Assembly (NCBI GenBank): GCA_010093705.1
Contig: MU006105.1
Span: forward strand, 79,887-113,339
From: Patellaria atrata CBS 101060
Lineage: Eukaryota > Ascomycota > Dothideomycetes > Patellariales > Patellariaceae
Length of the DNA: 33,453 bases
Direction: 5' to 3'
Shown: piece by piece, positions 24,062 to 31,857 of the stretch
Numbering within the stretch: position 1 is the stretch's first letter
Layout: every line of letters begins with the position of its first letter
Translations under genes and position numbers: made by a program
The notes under the pieces: model-generated
The model's input: the letters and a program-made list of their open reading frames with translations, nothing else
Database searches by the model: none
Told to the model about the DNA's origin: nothing

Positions 24062-24671
24062 TGTTATAACGGGAGTCTATACTTATCAAGACAGAACTGG
24101 ATAAGTCTAGAAACGCGCCTGGCTTCTCACTCAACGTGGTCAACCATAAAGGTAGGTTCGGCAAAGTGATAGGATACGTATAACAAAGGCACTTCAAGTT
24201 GTCGATACAACTTGCTGACTCCTTGACTTCAGGTACTGCTCACAATGAGACAAGACGTACTGTATAGAAACAGTGTAACAAGTGAAGTCAAGTTCAAAAC
24301 CGTAACATCCAAATCTATAGGTAAGATTGATGGTAAGAATAACTACGAAGAATCTAAATACATGAGGGAAAGACCGTCCTTAAATATTCCTATCCTCCAT
24401 AGTCAATTTGGGGTGCCCACACCCTTTTGGACGTGATGGCCGTTCTGGACGTGGATCTCCTTCTACGTCCTTTACGTCCACTGCGTCCATAACCTGGACG
24501 TCCTGGACGTGGTGGACGTGGATCCCCCTTTGCGTCCTTTGCGTCCATTGCGTCCACAGTTTCTAGTCACGTGACCCCTTGTTACTGGTTTCATCCGTGG
24601 TTCTCCCGAGTGGTGTTCCTACTTTCCCCTCACTCGTTGTCTGCATGTTTCTACAACTTGTGGCCGTAACA
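24062..24671 (-). repeat. LTR of element 2, right (5') copy, 610 bp, best preserved of the family
   Basis: On the plus strand it begins TGTTATAACGGG and ends CGTAACA, giving TG...CA ends. It is followed by the ATATT duplication. It is almost free of RIP-type change. It carries the GACGT-rich tract (24431-24561) and a TCACGTGA-type palindrome near 24567. It is 62 bp longer than the element 1 LTRs. Confidence 0.92.
24431..24561. repeat. GACGT/ACGTCC-rich minisatellite inside the right LTR of element 2
   Basis: More than ten imperfect copies of a GGACGTGG or TGCGTCC core lie in about 130 bp. On the sense strand of the element they sit about 110-240 bp into the LTR, in the part that usually holds promoter sequences. 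Confidence 0.8.
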
Positions 24672-24676
24672 ATATT
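24672..24676. repeat. 5-bp target-site duplication ATATT, right copy (element 2)
   Basis: It matches 17339-17343 and marks the point where the transposase sequence resumes. Confidence 0.8.
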
Positions 24677-25599
24677 ATAATTAAAATCTTAATAACTTTT
24701 TAAGTTAATTATAAAGTATATCGAATATTATAAAATAGAACTTTTTTAAGCTATTCTAGCCTATTTACTAGAAGGCTTTTATAGAGAAAAATATCCTTAA
24801 AAGCTTTAAAAAAATAGATATCTCTCTATATAATTCGAGTGAAATACTATAAGAATTAGTAAAGCCGAAGAGGTAACTAGTTAGTTAAATAGGCGGTAGA
24901 TTAAGCTTAAGTGAATTAGCTAAATTAGTGTTATTAGAGAAAGATTGGAAACGTATAGAGAAGAAACTAGAGACCGTTATTTCTAATGTAATACACCCTA
25001 TCGTCGAAGAGCTAAAGGCGAAGTTTCAATTCCTCTCTACCTCTAATACTATCCTCCAACAACAGAACTTCGGTTTGATTAAGGCTCTTGAGGGCGAGAA
25101 GAAGCGACGTAAACGGCAGAAGCCTCTTTTACAACGAGTAATTAGCACAGAGGATGGTGGCGCGGTGTTTTGGAGCCCTCAAAAAATTACCCAAGCGCGC
25201 GATTTCCTACGGCAAAAGGAGGAAGATGAAGCTGCAGAAAAAGCTCGTAAAGTAAATAATAAGCTTCAGCAACAGCTACGTAAAGAGGAGAAAGAAGAAC
25301 AAGCTAAAGAGCGCAAGCTTCAACGACAAAAAGATAAGGAGGAGAGGGAGAGGGTAGCTGAGGCAAAAAACGCTCAGCAACAAATTACTGTAGAAGCCAA
25401 ACAAGCTAAACAAAAAGCTCAAAAAACACGTAGACCCCCTCAAAAACCGAAGCAGAAGAAGCAGATTGTTATACCACCAGCCATAGAACTCTTAGATAAT
25501 ATTACTGAGGTAGTAGAGGTAGAAACGGTCAATCCCACGACTGGTCGGCCCCGACGGCAATCACGACTGCCACAGAGATTTCAGAGCCCTGATATATAG
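24677..25599 (+). pseudogene. Pogo-type DDE transposase, C-terminal part (resumes after element 2)
   Basis: The last 223 residues, from 24928 to the stop at 25597-25599, are open. They begin LLEKDWKRIEKKLE and contain a helical region, the basic KKRRKRQKP patch, the DGGAVFWSPQKI block and a long lysine- and glutamate-rich coiled coil. A run of this kind is typical of the C-terminus of fungal pogo/Fot transposases. Upstream in the same frame, 24677-24927 shows the C-terminal half of the DDE domain with several TAA or TAG codons, for example at 24886-24888 and 24874-24876, consistent with CAA or CAG changed by RIP. The frame just before 24928 reads LSLSELAKLV, so the GTG there is not a real start. 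The gene is not a host gene and cannot be expressed whole because of element 2. Confidence 0.85.
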
Positions 25600-25705
25600 A
25601 TAGACGGAAAGTACAGCTTCTTATTCACAACATCATGAAATTTAGTATAGATATATCAAATATGGAGCGAGTTGCATCATTTTCAAAATCACTCTATGGG
25701 GTGCG

Positions 25706-25762
25706 ATTTTTGGGGGGCGACTGTGCACGGTCTGAAACCGTGCACGACCTGAACAAGACCCT
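25706..25762 (-). repeat. Right terminal inverted repeat of the pogo/Fot-like transposon
   Basis: It is the inverted partner of 16259-16315 and is unmutated. It contains a nested perfect 8-bp palindrome, GTGCACGG and CCGTGCAC, separated by TCTGAAA (25722-25744), and a run of six G. It is followed by TA at 25763-25764. Confidence 0.88.
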
Positions 25763-25764
25763 TA

Positions 25765-27141
25765 CCCGGTGACGAGCTTCACCATATAACAATATGCACG
25801 TAAGATTATCAAAGAGGGGAACCACAACCTATCCCCAGTGGTAGAAGACATGTTCTAGGTATCTCGAAGGACGAATCTCACGACCCGGCAGTTGAAGACT
25901 CCCAAAGGTTAGGGCCATTTTGCGAAACTTCTTTTATTATGGTTGTACATCCTCAGCGTCGTAATTGGGCTTATAATACCTGGAAGCAAGTGGAATGCTC
26001 CCAATTGTCTCCCATCAACCATCAACTTGAGTCCGTTGACTGGACTAAAGATCCTGGTAATAACGAGGAGGACTTCTCCCAACAATATAGATCGTCTCCT
26101 TGGCCTTTTTTTTTCCCCAGGGTTAGCTAACGAATAAGGCTATAGCAGCACGGGAGTTGGTAATTACAAGGTTCAATCTCGCTAAACACTTATATTCCCC
26201 TTTCAAATCTCATATTTTCAGATACACATGTCTCATGAACTTTGGAAGTTATATTAGTGGTTCTCCCTATTCGGAGTTTTCAATAACTGTCCTACTTACC
26301 ATAAAGGGTAAGAGACGGGAAAATTTGAGGGTAGTATGAGCACTACACCGAGGAAATAGATTTAGGATCAAGCCATATTCTTCTACGTCTTGCAGCTACC
26401 ATATGACGGTGTCCAACGAATCGAATGGGCCTACATCTACCTTGCATAATTTCAAAATATGGAGGTTCAGTGACTGTAGAACAAAGAACGGAAGAACTTC
26501 AAGAAGTGAGTAAGTGGAAGACCTCCCCGGGTTGGCTTGCATGATCGGCATAGCTAAGTGTTCCCAGTACTTACAAAAGGAGGCATCTGTCTCTCATGAT
26601 TCTTGATCTGTAAACAAGGTATTCCCAGTCGAAACCTTAGTTCATTCTGACCGGTTGGAGATGAATTCGGCTCGGCCCATCCGAAACCGCGTGCAGCAGT
26701 ACAGTGGAAAGCAGAGCGCCGGATGCGTCAGTTAAATGCATCGAAAACTGCATAGATACGTGTTAGGACATGTGATCACTAGGTTATCGGATATATGTCT
26801 CCCAAAGATGTATTAATAATCTAAACCTGACCCCATTGCGATGGTCTTGCGGTAACAGCGGATAGGACGAAGTTAGACAAGGGACAATCACAGGATAGAT
26901 AAGAGTACCATCCCTTTTTCATATTTTACTCAGCATCGCCTGATTGGTACGGGGCATGCAAATATATGGTGCAGTATGGTAAATATATGCGGATCTTCGT
27001 TAAGCTGTAAAACGACTGAAGGGATTTCCCTTGATACTCAGGGTTATACCCTTTCTTAACCTTTTCGAGGACTAAGTGTACAAGGCCTATACTCCTCGCC
27101 CGAGGTCTCCTTAAAGTAATCTCATATCTAGAGTGGATTAT
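25765..27141. other. Intergenic region between the transposon and the P450 gene, no convincing gene
   Basis: Ordinary base composition returns at once after the right terminal repeat. The largest open frames are about 60 codons (25939-26130, 25943-26137, 26157-26339), overlap each other in different frames, and show no domain or good splice structure. The right part serves as the upstream region of the P450 gene. No tRNA or other RNA gene was recognised. Confidence 0.6.
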
Positions 27142-27149
27142 TATATAAG
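27142..27149 (+). promoter_or_regulatory. TATA-like box upstream of the P450 gene
   Basis: TATATAAG lies about 120 bp before the proposed ATG, a plausible distance for a TATA element with a short leader. This rests on motif and position only. Confidence 0.35.
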
Positions 27150-27268
27150 TTGAATGAACTCGTCGTTTTCTGCTTCAGTTGAGTGCTTTTCTCCTGATAA
27201 TTTCTCCGCCTATTATAATACTATATCTTTGAACCAAATTGTTAAGCTCTCTGACGGGCATATCATCC

Positions 27269-29041
27269 ATGACAATAGTGATGGATATATCTAGTGATAT
27301 TTCTTTCATTCAGTCGCTCTCTTTTAAAGTTATTTTTACTGTAGTCGTTGCTACCTATAGTGTTTATCTGATTGGTCTTGGAATATATCGCGTCTATTTC
27401 GATTCTTTGTCCCATTTTCCTGGCCCTAAACTCGCCGCATTCACCACATGGTATCAAGCGTATTACGATATATACTATGTTGGACAGTGGTTTAGGAAAC
27501 TGGATAAACTTCACGATCAGTATGGACCTATTATTCGTATTAATCCGCATGAGCTGCACATTTCGGATCCCAACTTTATTGATATTCTTTTTACGGGCTC
27601 AACGCAGAAACGAGACAAGTATAAATGGTTCGGGCGATCAATTCTCTTACCAGACTCTGTTGGTGCAACTATACCTCATGATCTTCATCGGAAGCGGCGA
27701 GCGGCAATTAATCCCTTTTTCTCGAAGGGCAGAGTAGGCCACCTAGAACCTACAATCCAAGGTATCATAAGCACTCTTCTCCAACGGATGAGTGAGTATG
27801 GTGCTAATGAAGGTGTGATGCGTATGAGCCTGGCCTATAGAGCAACAACATGTGATGTGATCACTGGTTACTCATTTGGAAAGTCTACGAACTATCTAAA
27901 GCAACAGGATTTCAATATAGCATTTTTCAGCGCTGTTGATGCTATGTTTGCATTAGCATGGCCATTAACATATATATGGTGGCTAGGCCCACTGCTAAAT
28001 AGCACTCCTCCCTTAATAATGGGATATGTGAACCCTGGTTTTAAGTCCCTCCGGGGGATGCAGGTAGTAAGTGGATGACCGTCCAGGAAAAAAAGCAGTG
28101 TAACTGACAACTTCAGGAATGGATAAAACAGATTGAGGATATCAGAACATCACCGGATCTAAAATCGAACAATTCAACTATTTTTCATGGTGTGCTTAAT
28201 AGTAAGTTACCACCGGAGGAGAAGTCGCCAAGTCGTCTATATCAGGATGCACAGCAGCTCGTTTTCGCGGGACAAGATACAACAGGTATGCAATACATGA
28301 TCAGTTCATTTAATTTACCCTTTCTCATTCTTATAGCATACACCTTATCTGCCATCACATTCGAGCTTCTAGCATACCCAGACAAGCTTGTGAAGCTGAA
28401 AGCGGAGCTTGCGGCCGCCTTTCCAAATCCAGATAATATTTCAGCTGCCGTATGCGAGAATCTTCCATATCTTACTGCTGTTATTCAAGAAGGTATCCGT
28501 CTCCACCCTGGCGGCCTTGTGCGTATGACCCGCGTTGCACCTCATCAAACCATGATATATTCCAACAAGAAGGAAAACCGTGAATGGACTATTAAGCCAG
28601 GAACTCCTGTTAGCATGACCGCATGGACTGTCCAAATGAATCCTGATATCTTCCCTGCTCCTAAGAAATTTGAACCAGAACGTTGGATTGATAATCCCCA
28701 CCTAGACAAGTACCTGATTGCGTTTTCTAAAGGTACTAGAATCTGTGTAGGGTAAGTTTAAGTTAACTATCTATTTTGATGTCTGGTTTTATACCTACTA
28801 AAGTTCCTCTAGTTTCCATCTCGCCTACTTGGAGCTGTACCTCGTCCTAGCGGGAGTTTTTCGCCGCTATGATATGTATGATGGAACGGGTAAGCAGAGT
28901 AACCCGACGCTGGAGCTATATGACACTATTAGAGAACGTGATATCGATCCTGTGGTGGATCATATTATACCGTATCCCGCAGCTGGAAGTCAAGGGTTGA
29001 GACTTGTGATAAGACATGGATCCCAGGGCGTGGAACACTAG
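27269..29041 (+). CDS. Cytochrome P450 monooxygenase, trichodiene-oxygenase-like, four exons
   Basis: Proposed exons are 27269-28063, 28117-28285, 28337-28751 and 28813-29041, giving 535 residues, normal for fungal P450s. Introns are 53, 51 and 61 bp with GT...AG ends and branch-like CTGAC (28104) or TACTAA (28794) sites; an alternative first donor at 28067 adds one residue. Features: an N-terminal membrane anchor at about residues 20-45; proline-rich hinge HFPGPKL at 49-55; I-helix oxygen-binding AGQDTT at 316-321; K-helix EGIR at 373-376; PERW at 435-438; heme-binding FSKGTRICVG at 451-460 with Cys458 as iron ligand. It would sit in the ER and use a P450 reductase. The overall pattern (ELHISDPNFIDILF, RKRRAAINPFFS) matches the trichodiene-oxygenase-like group, mostly secondary metabolism; the substrate is unknown. 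Start: ATG at 27269 chosen; ATG at 27281 has better context. No cluster partner is visible. All key residues are present, so it looks functional. Confidence 0.9.
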
Positions 29042-29289
29042 TACACACCATGTCGAAACATTCCGAGATGTTAGAATATTGGTCTCAGACTGAAGATGTG
29101 AGTAGTAAAGGATAATCAAGCATACTTCCTACCGCCTTACGCTAGTTGTTAGCACCATTCCTTTGACACAGCTGCCTGGTAGGCATAAACGCTGTTGCCT
29201 ACTTGTCCTCATGTATTTAAACGCTCGTTAGAACAGTCATTAAACAATCAAGCGATATCTCCCCATCGATTTGTGCATCACAAATCTCA
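29042..29289. other. 3' flank of the P450 gene
   Basis: Short region without an open frame. A perfect 7-bp inverted repeat, GTAGGCA at 29179-29185 and TGCCTAC at 29196-29202 with a 10-base loop, could form a small hairpin. No clear polyadenylation signal of the AATAAA type was seen. Confidence 0.5.
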
Positions 29290-29900
29290 CACTTCTTTCT
29301 TCTTATCAGACTTGCGTATCTGCTTGCACTTATGGCAAGCTGCGACGTACTTTTCCACGTAGTCTCGTATTTAATGCCAATACCAGTGCCTAGATACGTG
29401 TTCGAACGTATAGTGTTTGCCTATATGTCCCCCTACTTTTGAGTCGTGATTCAGTCTGAGTATCCTTGCTTTAAGCATATCATCGTTTGGATGCCAGATC
29501 TTGCCCTTGTAAACGAGCCTGTTATTTTACACTTTATAGTCGGAAAGTTCAATTTTGAACCCAGCTTTCCTTTAGTAGTTTTGTTGAAGTATGGGCCGTG
29601 GATATGTCAGCTGTCAGCCACAGAGTAGTATGGAGCACTAAAAGTCTATCTTCAAAAGTTATCTGTTTTCAGTATCTGTTTTGTCCTCAACCGACTCCAC
29701 TATCTCAACAGATATCTCAACGACTATTAGCTATATTGAGATCTGGATACGTGTTCTCTGTAACTCTTCAGTATAGATAAACGTTCCTTCAGTAGATAGA
29801 TAGAAATCAAGCGATTATCTTGATTATTCAGCACCCTCACGTCTGACATATAACTTACCCCTATTTGCCCAAATTTCGATCAAATATCTCCGTTCTTTCG
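29290..29900 (-). mobile_element. Ty3/Gypsy pol fragment: RNase H end, linker and integrase zinc-binding domain
   Basis: On the minus strand, the part at about 29300-29520 keeps the integrase H2C2 zinc-binding pattern: a KGKIWHP-like block, a histidine-aspartate-serine block, GGHIGKHYT, RHWYWH and ACHKC, in the right order and spacing. Further right, to about 29900, the decay still resembles the end of the RNase H domain and the linker before integrase. It is a fragment of an LTR retrotransposon with several breaks and no LTRs of its own in view. It is interrupted at 29986 by an inverted LTR of the element 1/2 family. Sequence decay here is not of the RIP type seen in the AT-rich block. Confidence 0.7.
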
Positions 29901-29985
29901 ACCGGTAGATGCTCGTTTTAGCCACTGCTGCCACGGATCAAGATGTCGTCTTCACAACGAACAACAAACTACACCCAGGTGATAC

Positions 29986-30467
29986 TGTTACGGCCACAGG
30001 ACAACGGGAACGCATCACCAGTGGGGTGGTAGTACCAAGTGTCGGAGCGGAACAACCAGCACGGAAGTCACGTGATGTGATCCCAGGTGATCCCATTGAT
30101 CTCAGTTTTGAGAAGTGGGATCAGACGGGAGCAGTGGGAGCAACGAGGCCACGTGATGTGATCCCAGGTGATCCCATTGATCCCAGTTTCGAGAAGTGGG
30201 ATCAGACGGGAGTAGTGGGAGCAACACCCAGTTATAGCTAGGAAGAAGGAATACTTAAGGACGCTCCTTTACGCATGTATTTAGATTCTTCGTAGTTATT
30301 CTTACCATTGATCTTACCCATAAGATTGGATGTTACGGTTTTAGACTTAACTCTTACTTGTCACTCTATTTCTATACAGTGTTATCTTGCCTCTCTTGTA
30401 AGCTGTGTGATTGAGTTAAGGAGTCAGTAAGTTGCATCGTTAACTTAAAGTACAAGCCTTATACTGT
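29986..30467 (+). mobile_element. Truncated LTR of the element 1/2 family, opposite orientation
   Basis: It begins TGTTACGGCCACA, the sense-strand start of the family's LTR. From about 30240 to 30467 it aligns with the reverse complement of 24190-24400, for example around the shared stretch GTATTTAGATTCTTCGTAG. The match stops at the poly(T) of the LINE at 30471, so the rest of the LTR is missing. Its divergence from the LTRs of element 2 includes many changes that are not RIP-type, so it is likely an older or more distant family member. It holds an 81-bp tandem duplication. Confidence 0.8.
30069..30225. repeat. 81-bp tandem duplication inside the inverted LTR, with CACGTG at each unit start
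   Basis: Unit 1 starts at 30069 and unit 2 at 30150; each begins CACGTGATGTGATCCCAGG. The two differ at only a few positions. Unit length is a multiple of three, so a plus-strand open frame of 110 codons (29909-30241) runs through it, but that frame crosses the LTR boundary and is not considered a gene. Confidence 0.9.
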
Positions 30468-30470
30468 TTC

Positions 30471-31697
30471 TTTTTTTTTTTTTTTTTAATTCCGTTGTAT
30501 TGTATTACCTACAATACTGCGCATGCAGCCTTTAAGCTATGGCGCAACTCCCTATATACATAAATCCCTTTTCAGGGCCCTCATATGCTTAGTAAAGTCT
30601 TTAGTGGCTTAACCACTGATATTTTATTTGTAAAGGAAAGTCAAGAAGTTTAAACTCTATACAAAGGAAATTGTTGAAAAACCATCTATTCTTCCTCTTT
30701 ACCATCTGTTTTTTATTCCCAGTTTTATGCCATGCATCCTGTTGTCTTCTGTAGACTCTATACTTCCACTCTATCTGCATCTCCTGCGTGCATCAGCCAT
30801 CTAGCAGTAGAGATTTGAGTTCTTGCTATATATTTAAATACCACCTGTTTGCCTAACTTTGTGCAAAAAAGCTTTGTCATTGTTAGCTTTGATCTCAGTT
30901 GTTTCCTCATTTCCTTACGCTCTTTTGAGTAGTTTGCACAATGTAAGATAAGGTGTGTTGGTGTTTGAAGTGATTGACAGTCTCTGAAGCACTTCCCGTC
31001 TTCATCTTTCCCAATCACCTTAGAGTAAGACTTAAAGAATCCAATACCAGTCTTGAGTTGAAAATAGGCTGCTTGGATCTTTTTCTGGACATTAGATTTG
31101 GGTATACTGAGTGAGAAACGCACATGATCTCTGCAAATGCGTGTATAATGTTTGCCTTGTCTCTTGCTATTGGCCTCCCAGCTTTGTTTCCAATTAGATA
31201 AGATCTTTTCCTTGCATTTTCGTTTAATATAACTGAGTGATGTGAATGAAGTGCTTATAGGATTGTGGTCCAGTCCTTTCTTAGCCAGTTTATCTGCTAT
31301 ATCATTCCCAAAGATGTTCTTATGGCCAGGAACCCAGCTAAAGGTAATTTTCATTTCCCATTCATTAGTGAGAGTATTGCATAGGTCAGTTATCAGCACA
31401 CTTAGTTCTTGTCCTCCATCAAGGCTGTTCTTTTGTAGCCTCTTAAGTGCCGCTTGGCTGTCCACAAAAACCCACAGGTTTTTGGCAATGGATTGTCCTT
31501 TCTCACATTGGGTCTTTTCTCTTTCAAGTGCTTTAACGATCGCAAATAGCTCTGCATCCATAATCTCAATGCTATCTCCTAAGTTCCAGTTGCTGGCAAA
31601 CAAAATGCGCTGATTGTTTCCTATCTGGCATGCCCCTGCAGCATTTCTGTTGCCTTCTTTACTGTGACTTTCGAAACATCGTGAACTCTTGGCTACA
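30471..31697 (-). mobile_element. 5'-truncated LINE (Tad1-like), with poly(A) tail, 3' UTR and RNase H domain
   Basis: Seventeen T at 30471-30487 are the poly(A) tail of a minus-strand LINE. A 3' UTR follows (30488-30757) and then the C-terminal part of its ORF2. The frame remains open upstream to about 31697 on the minus strand, where it meets a stop; no reverse transcriptase domain is present, so the copy is truncated at its 5' end as is common for LINEs. It interrupts the inverted LTR on its left side. No target duplication was found. Chromosomal LINEs with a C-terminal RNase H belong to the Tad1/I-type group in fungi. Confidence 0.8.
30758..31603 (-). pseudogene. LINE ORF2 C-terminal fragment: RNase H domain and cysteine-histidine tail
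   Basis: 281 residues are open from the first in-frame ATG, though the frame continues upstream. RNase H would remove the RNA strand during LINE copying. Conserved catalytic positions are visible: Glu18 in DAELFAI, Asp48 in VFVDSQ, and Asp104 in GNDIADKLA; Trp90 to His94 reads WVPGH. The first catalytic Asp, expected upstream of the ATG in a DGS-like motif, seems to be replaced, since that stretch reads ESHSKEGN. After the domain come a helical region and a CFRDC...THLILHC pattern near residues 203-222, as in the tail of Tad-like LINE proteins. The lack of stops over 281 codons suggests a fairly recent insertion, or a library copy with little RIP. Confidence 0.85.
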
Positions 31698-31795
31698 CCA
31701 CATCATCGCACACAACACCCCGCCAGAATCATCGCATTTTTATGTTTCTTGATGTAGCTTTACAACCAAATAACTGTTGAAGCTGAATATTATAT

Positions 31796-31804
31796 CTATT
31801 TAAA
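31796..31804 (+). promoter_or_regulatory. TATA-like box upstream of the 522-aa gene
   Basis: TATTTAAAG lies about 60 bp before the ATG at 31858. A pyrimidine-rich stretch ending TTACAG stands just before AAATG and could also be a 3' splice site of a leader intron; the sequence does not decide between these. Confidence 0.3.
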
Positions 31805-31857
31805 GCCCTGAATAAACGTTATCTCGTGAACCATTCAGATTCTCTGTTGTTACAGAA

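Larger units (their letters stand above)
17344..24671 (-). mobile_element. Element 2: LTR retrotransposon, Ty3/Gypsy chromovirus, moderately mutated copy
   Basis: About 7.3 kb, with an assembly gap in its left end. Read on the minus strand it is 5' LTR (24062-24671), gag, zinc knuckle, protease, reverse transcriptase, RNase H, integrase, chromodomain, 3' LTR (17344 into the gap). A convergent ORF lies on the plus strand at 17968-18537. The pattern of mutation is uneven: the left LTR and 18700-21700 carry many RIP-type changes, while 17968-18540 and 21800-24660 carry few. It is broken, with many breaks in pol and few elsewhere. The two LTRs differ almost only by C-to-T and G-to-A, so little time need have passed between insertion and mutation. 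Element 1 is an older-looking copy of the same family. No primer-binding site with an initial TGG is obvious beside the 5' LTR. Confidence 0.92.
16259..25762 (+). mobile_element. Pogo/Fot-like (Tc1/mariner) DNA transposon, split by a nested LTR element
   Basis: Inverted termini of 57 bp at 16259-16315 and 25706-25762, flanked by TA, enclose a DDE transposase gene on the plus strand. Removing element 2 and one copy of its 5-bp duplication leaves about 2.17 kb, the usual size of fungal Fot-type elements. The left part, up to the insertion, is heavily RIP-mutated. The right part is mutated only for about 250 bp next to element 2 and is then nearly clean up to the right terminus. The two ends clearly belong together, because almost all differences between the termini are C-to-T or G-to-A changes in the left one. 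The copy cannot be active. The right terminus is also the border between the AT-rich block and ordinary DNA. Confidence 0.88.

Noticed and set aside
24245-24436. Plus-strand open frame of 63 codons in the right LTR of element 2
   Set aside because: It lies wholly inside the LTR, and the mutated LTR copies do not keep it as a frame.
25939-26339. Three small overlapping open frames of 60-64 codons
   Set aside because: They are in different frames, lack recognisable domains and have no supporting splice or start context. Chance open frames are expected in this composition.
26670-26700. CGG- and CCG-containing stretch as a Zn-cluster regulator site for the P450 gene
   Set aside because: The triplets are not at a spacing that identifies a known regulator, and such short motifs occur by chance.
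27263-28110. Minus-strand and alternative-frame open frames over the P450 gene
   Set aside because: They overlap the well supported P450 exons and carry no domain; they are shadows.
29909-30241. Plus-strand open frame of 110 codons with two similar 27-residue repeats
   Set aside because: It crosses the start of the inverted LTR at 29986 and is open only because the 81-bp duplication has no stop. There is no domain and no promoter evidence.
31640-31668. Resemblance of GCCTT...ACTGT to the sequence beside the LINE poly(A) tail at 30456-30466, as a target duplication
   Set aside because: The match is interrupted and lies inside the frame of the LINE, not at its end, so it is most likely chance.
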